From Candidatus Hydrogenedentota bacterium (GTDB lineage Bacteria; Hydrogenedentota; Hydrogenedentia; Hydrogenedentales; CAITNO01): a stretch of DNA of 7,599 nucleotides. Below the pieces are notes generated by a model, which saw only the letters and a program-made list of their open reading frames with translations, made no database searches and was not told the origin of the DNA. How positions within the stretch are numbered: position 1 is the stretch's first letter; each line of letters opens with the position of its first letter. Shown in pieces: positions 6,144 to 7,599 of the stretch. Position numbers and translations under genes: made by a program. The stretch spans positions 1-7,599 of the forward strand of contig JAGLCZ010000050.1 of the NCBI GenBank assembly GCA_023145975.1, in the 5' to 3' direction.

Positions 6144-6970
6144 TCTTCCTCTTTCTTTTGGGCACTTTCGAAGCGCGTACACAATAACTTTTCTGAATTT
6201 TTCAATGAAATCTTCAAATGTAAACGTGCCAGAAATAATGCTTCATTTCTCATACCCATTGCCCATAGTTCATCCAAAAAAACATCGCGCTGCGACCTAT
6301 CTAACCTCCCCCAATCTGGAAAAACAACATCTCGTTTTTTAACAGATGAGCACCGTTTTGATAGTTCTTTCCGTGCAATCACTTCACTTGGGTACACTGC
6401 ATTCCAATTCAAACGTATCAATAATGGGTTCAAAAAACGAGTAGGAAAAGGTCCCGACTTCCCGGTTTTAGCATATCCTTCATTAAAATATAAAGTCTCC
6501 CTAAGTACTTGACCGCTCACGGGCTCCCGTAATGCAATATCAAGATAACCAAAATGGTGGCGTGTAGCGCCAAAACGATGAGGCAGTCGCATTTTCTCAT
6601 GTAAGCATCCAATATGCCTAATTTCTTCGTGCGGCACAAACAAGGACGAAACTTCACACTGCCCGGTAGAATATCCCGCACTATACCCCAAGTTAATATG
6701 AAGCCCCACAGAATCTATAGCAATAAACCATGTCTCTTCTGATTTAAAATATTGTTGCCATATCGCCCGTGCTATCAATAAGACTGCCAAACTACCCGGT
6801 ATCAAGACGACTAACTCGTTATGGTCGGAACCCTTGGGCAACGCAACATAACCAGCAATAAATGCAAAAATAACACCCGCGAACAGTAGTCCATAATGAG
6901 ACGTATCGTGAAATAACAATACCTGCTTCGAATCAAAAATAGCGGTCTTCTTTTTTACTATGACAGGCAT
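6140..6970 (-). CDS. Unrecognised two-helix membrane protein, possibly PH-like
   Basis: I do not recognise this 276-residue protein. Two hydrophobic segments (about 27-44 and 53-72) form a membrane hairpin joined by a short polar loop. They are followed by residues 79-165, beta-strand-like with a WFIAIDSVGLHI segment and FVPHEEIRHI (111-120). This arrangement, two helices then a domain with a 'dG-l-i...iP-eeI--I' rhythm, resembles bacterial PH-like (YcxB/DUF304-type) proteins, but that is an inference from shape. The C-terminal part (about 215-265) looks helical and charged, ending in a Lys/Glu-rich tail. I chose the ATG at 6970 because AGAAAGAG lies 8 bases upstream. An ATG at 7045 would add 25 residues, mostly hydrophobic, but has no purine-rich site before it. 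The TAA stop overlaps the ftsY stop on the other strand. Real gene: likely; function: unknown. Confidence 0.75.
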   Translation of the reverse strand: MPVIVKKKTAIFDSKQVLLFHDTSHYGLLFAGVIFAFIAGYVALPKGSDHNELVVLIPGSLAVLLIARAIWQQYFKSEETWFIAIDSVGLHINLGYSAGYSTGQCEVSSLFVPHEEIRHIGCLHEKMRLPHRFGATRHHFGYLDIALREPVSGQVLRETLYFNEGYAKTGKSGPFPTRFLNPLLIRLNWNAVYPSEVIARKELSKRCSSVKKRDVVFPDWGRLDRSQRDVFLDELWAMGMRNEALFLARLHLKISLKNSEKLLCTRFESAQKKEED

Positions 6971-6978
6971 CAGACAAA

Positions 6979-6986
6979 CTCTTTCT
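6979..6986 (-). promoter_or_regulatory. Ribosome binding site that decides the start at 6970
   Basis: On the - strand bases 6986-6979 read AGAAAGAG, 8 bases before ATG 6970. The competing ATG at 7045 is preceded by a pyrimidine-rich stretch (TTCTCCCGCT) with no such site. The zinc-ribbon gene and tadA use similar GAAAG/AAAGAG sites. Confidence 0.55.
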
Positions 6987-7072
6987 AAGGAAACGGAACC
7001 TTGTAAAACGACTATGACGAAAATGAAAGAATACCAAAAACTCATTGTTGAGCGGGAGAATATTTTCTATAT

Positions 7073-7101
7073 TTTATACTTTATCCCCCTCTATTTCCCA
7101 G
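7073..7101 (-). promoter_or_regulatory. Possible promoter of the two-helix membrane protein gene
   Basis: On the - strand TATAAA (7078-7073, five of six) is preceded at 17 bases by CTGGGA (7101-7096, three of six). Transcription would start near 7066, about 96 bases before ATG 6970. The -35 box overlaps the left arm of the inverted repeat at 7097-7118. Weak match in an AT-rich stretch. Confidence 0.25.
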
Positions 7102-7118
7102 AAAGCTATAATTCTGGG
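7097..7118. repeat. 7-bp GC-rich inverted repeat between divergent genes
   Basis: CCCAGAA (7097-7103) and TTCTGGG (7112-7118) are exact reverse complements around an 8-base spacer. It could be an operator for one or both flanking genes: it lies 10 bases before TTGACA at 7129 and touches the candidate - strand -35 box. A six-T run (7125-7130) follows six bases later, so a + strand terminator is an alternative, though the gap before the T run is longer than usual. Confidence 0.45.
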
Positions 7119-7128
7119 CTCCTATTTT

Positions 7129-7160
7129 TTGACATCTGACTTCTTTTCGTCAGCCATAAT
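7129..7160 (+). promoter_or_regulatory. Candidate promoter of the exported protein gene, 20-base spacer
   Basis: A perfect TTGACA (7129-7134) is followed by CATAAT (7155-7160, five of six), but the spacer is 20 bases where 17 is ideal. The spacer contains a short dyad, CTGAC (7136-7140) and GTCAG (7149-7153). Long spacers with a dyad are the hallmark of promoters activated by MerR-family regulators; that link is an inference. Transcription would start near 7167, leaving a leader of about 150 bases. Confidence 0.45.
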
Positions 7161-7198
7161 AAATCAAAAGTGCAACCTAACCGGGTGTTTATGGTATC

Positions 7199-7223
7199 TT
7201 AAAGGATATATTTATCTTTTTAA
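7199..7223 (+). other. AT-rich hairpin in the leader of the exported protein gene
   Basis: AAAGGATA (7201-7208) pairs with TATCTTTT (7213-7220) through eight pairs, one of them G-T, around a four-base loop. Two further A-T pairs form beyond a single bulged T. The same GGATAT bases can instead pair with ATATCC at 7262-7267, and TTTAT (7211-7215) with ATAAA (7258-7262), so two exclusive folds are possible. Stems are weak and may be chance. Confidence 0.3.
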
Positions 7224-7316
7224 CCCTCGATTACCGTGGACTTAGCAATGTCTTTGCATAAATATCCTAGTTTTCGTTGTTTTTAATTTCTGTCTTATGC
7301 ACACAAGGAGAAACGC

Positions 7317-7599
7317 ATGAGAGCCCTATCAACACGGCTTATGATACTCTGTTTTATTCTCATAAGCGCAATATTACTATCCCCCTTTGCGCTTCCACCG
7401 TTTGCCTCCGGTGCTTCAATTGAAACAAACACACAAATTAATATGGGTACAGTACTTGATGCACTATTGTGGTCAAAGCCTATTGATATGCTACAAGCTG
7501 TTTCTCCGTGGAAAAACAGGGATCTCATCACCCCTGACAATAATGTAACTACACCACAGGCACGAGTACCTTTTTACAGTATCGTTGGTGGTTCTCCAG
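7317..7599 (+). CDS. Unrecognised exported protein, 5' part (runs off window)
   Basis: The ATG at 7317 has the best ribosome site in the window (AAGGAG 7305-7310, 6 bases upstream), and the frame stays open to the right edge, giving 94 complete codons. The N-terminus is a classical signal peptide: MRALSTR is basic, then a hydrophobic core about residues 8-23 (LMILCFILISAILLSP), then a small-residue region with a likely Sec cleavage near residues 31-34 (ASGA). No lipobox Cys is present there; the only Cys (12) is in the hydrophobic core. The visible mature part is polar with few charges, with N/T-rich stretches and several W and P residues. It matches no family I can name from this fragment. 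The product is probably periplasmic, outer-membrane or secreted. It is divergent from the two-helix membrane protein and separated by a signal-rich gap. Real gene: likely; function: unknown. Confidence 0.75.
   Translation, partial: MRALSTRLMILCFILISAILLSPFALPPFASGASIETNTQINMGTVLDALLWSKPIDMLQAVSPWKNRDLITPDNNVTTPQARVPFYSIVGGSP

Larger units (their letters stand above)
6971..7316. other. 346-base gap between divergent genes, rich in signals
   Basis: No credible gene is visible here apart from a possible 25-codon N-terminal extension of the - strand membrane protein (6971-7045). The gap holds a 7-bp inverted repeat, a TTGACA -35 box with a small dyad after it, a poor - strand promoter candidate and a leader of about 150 bases with a hairpin. 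Open frames in it are short and lack ribosome sites. Confidence 0.6.

Noticed and set aside
1..7599. tRNA, rRNA, CRISPR, insertion sequence or attachment site
   Set aside because: I looked for cloverleaf-like segments, regularly spaced repeats, transposase motifs and terminal repeats on both strands and saw none.

Overview
The window looks like ordinary chromosome from a Gram-negative bacterium. It is moderately AT-rich, densely packed, and carries no insertion sequences, tRNA or rRNA genes, CRISPR arrays or phage genes that I can see. The short FtsY without an acidic A domain, and the pairing of larB-larC with core metabolic genes, look most like Desulfobacterota/Desulfuromonadota (the former deltaproteobacteria). 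That placement is recalled family resemblance, not a search result, and is low confidence.

Left part (1-3576, + strand): the 3' end of a long TPR-repeat protein is followed by a weak terminator. Then comes a tight run larB-larC-coaD. LarB and LarC are two of the three enzymes that make the nickel-pincer nucleotide (NPN) cofactor from nicotinic acid adenine dinucleotide. CoaD makes dephospho-CoA. larB and larC are one base apart and larC and coaD overlap by 8 bases, so the three are probably one translationally coupled operon. The third NPN enzyme (LarE) and the known client lactate racemase (LarA) are not in the window.

Middle (3573-5086): tadA (tRNA A34 deaminase, - strand) meets coaD tail to tail with overlapping stop codons. 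It is divergent from an unrecognised zinc-ribbon/single-pass membrane protein (+ strand). The 239-base gap between them holds the best control signals in the window: an extended -10 promoter for tadA, a near-consensus sigma70 promoter for the zinc-ribbon gene, and an 8-bp perfect inverted repeat overlapping the latter's -35 box.

Right part (5087-7599): ftsY (signal recognition particle receptor, GTG start) is again tail to tail with its - strand neighbour, and again the stop codons overlap. That neighbour is an unrecognised two-helix membrane protein with a possible PH-like domain. A 346-base gap follows, with a 7-bp GC-rich inverted repeat, a TTGACA-type promoter with a long spacer and a structured leader. 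It leads to the start of an unrecognised exported protein that runs off the right edge.

Most genes are housekeeping. The items most worth following are the zinc-ribbon membrane protein with its operator-like site, the two-helix membrane protein, the exported protein with its elaborate leader, and the unusual coupling of nickel-pincer synthesis to CoA synthesis. I do not see clear evidence for a new multi-gene system.
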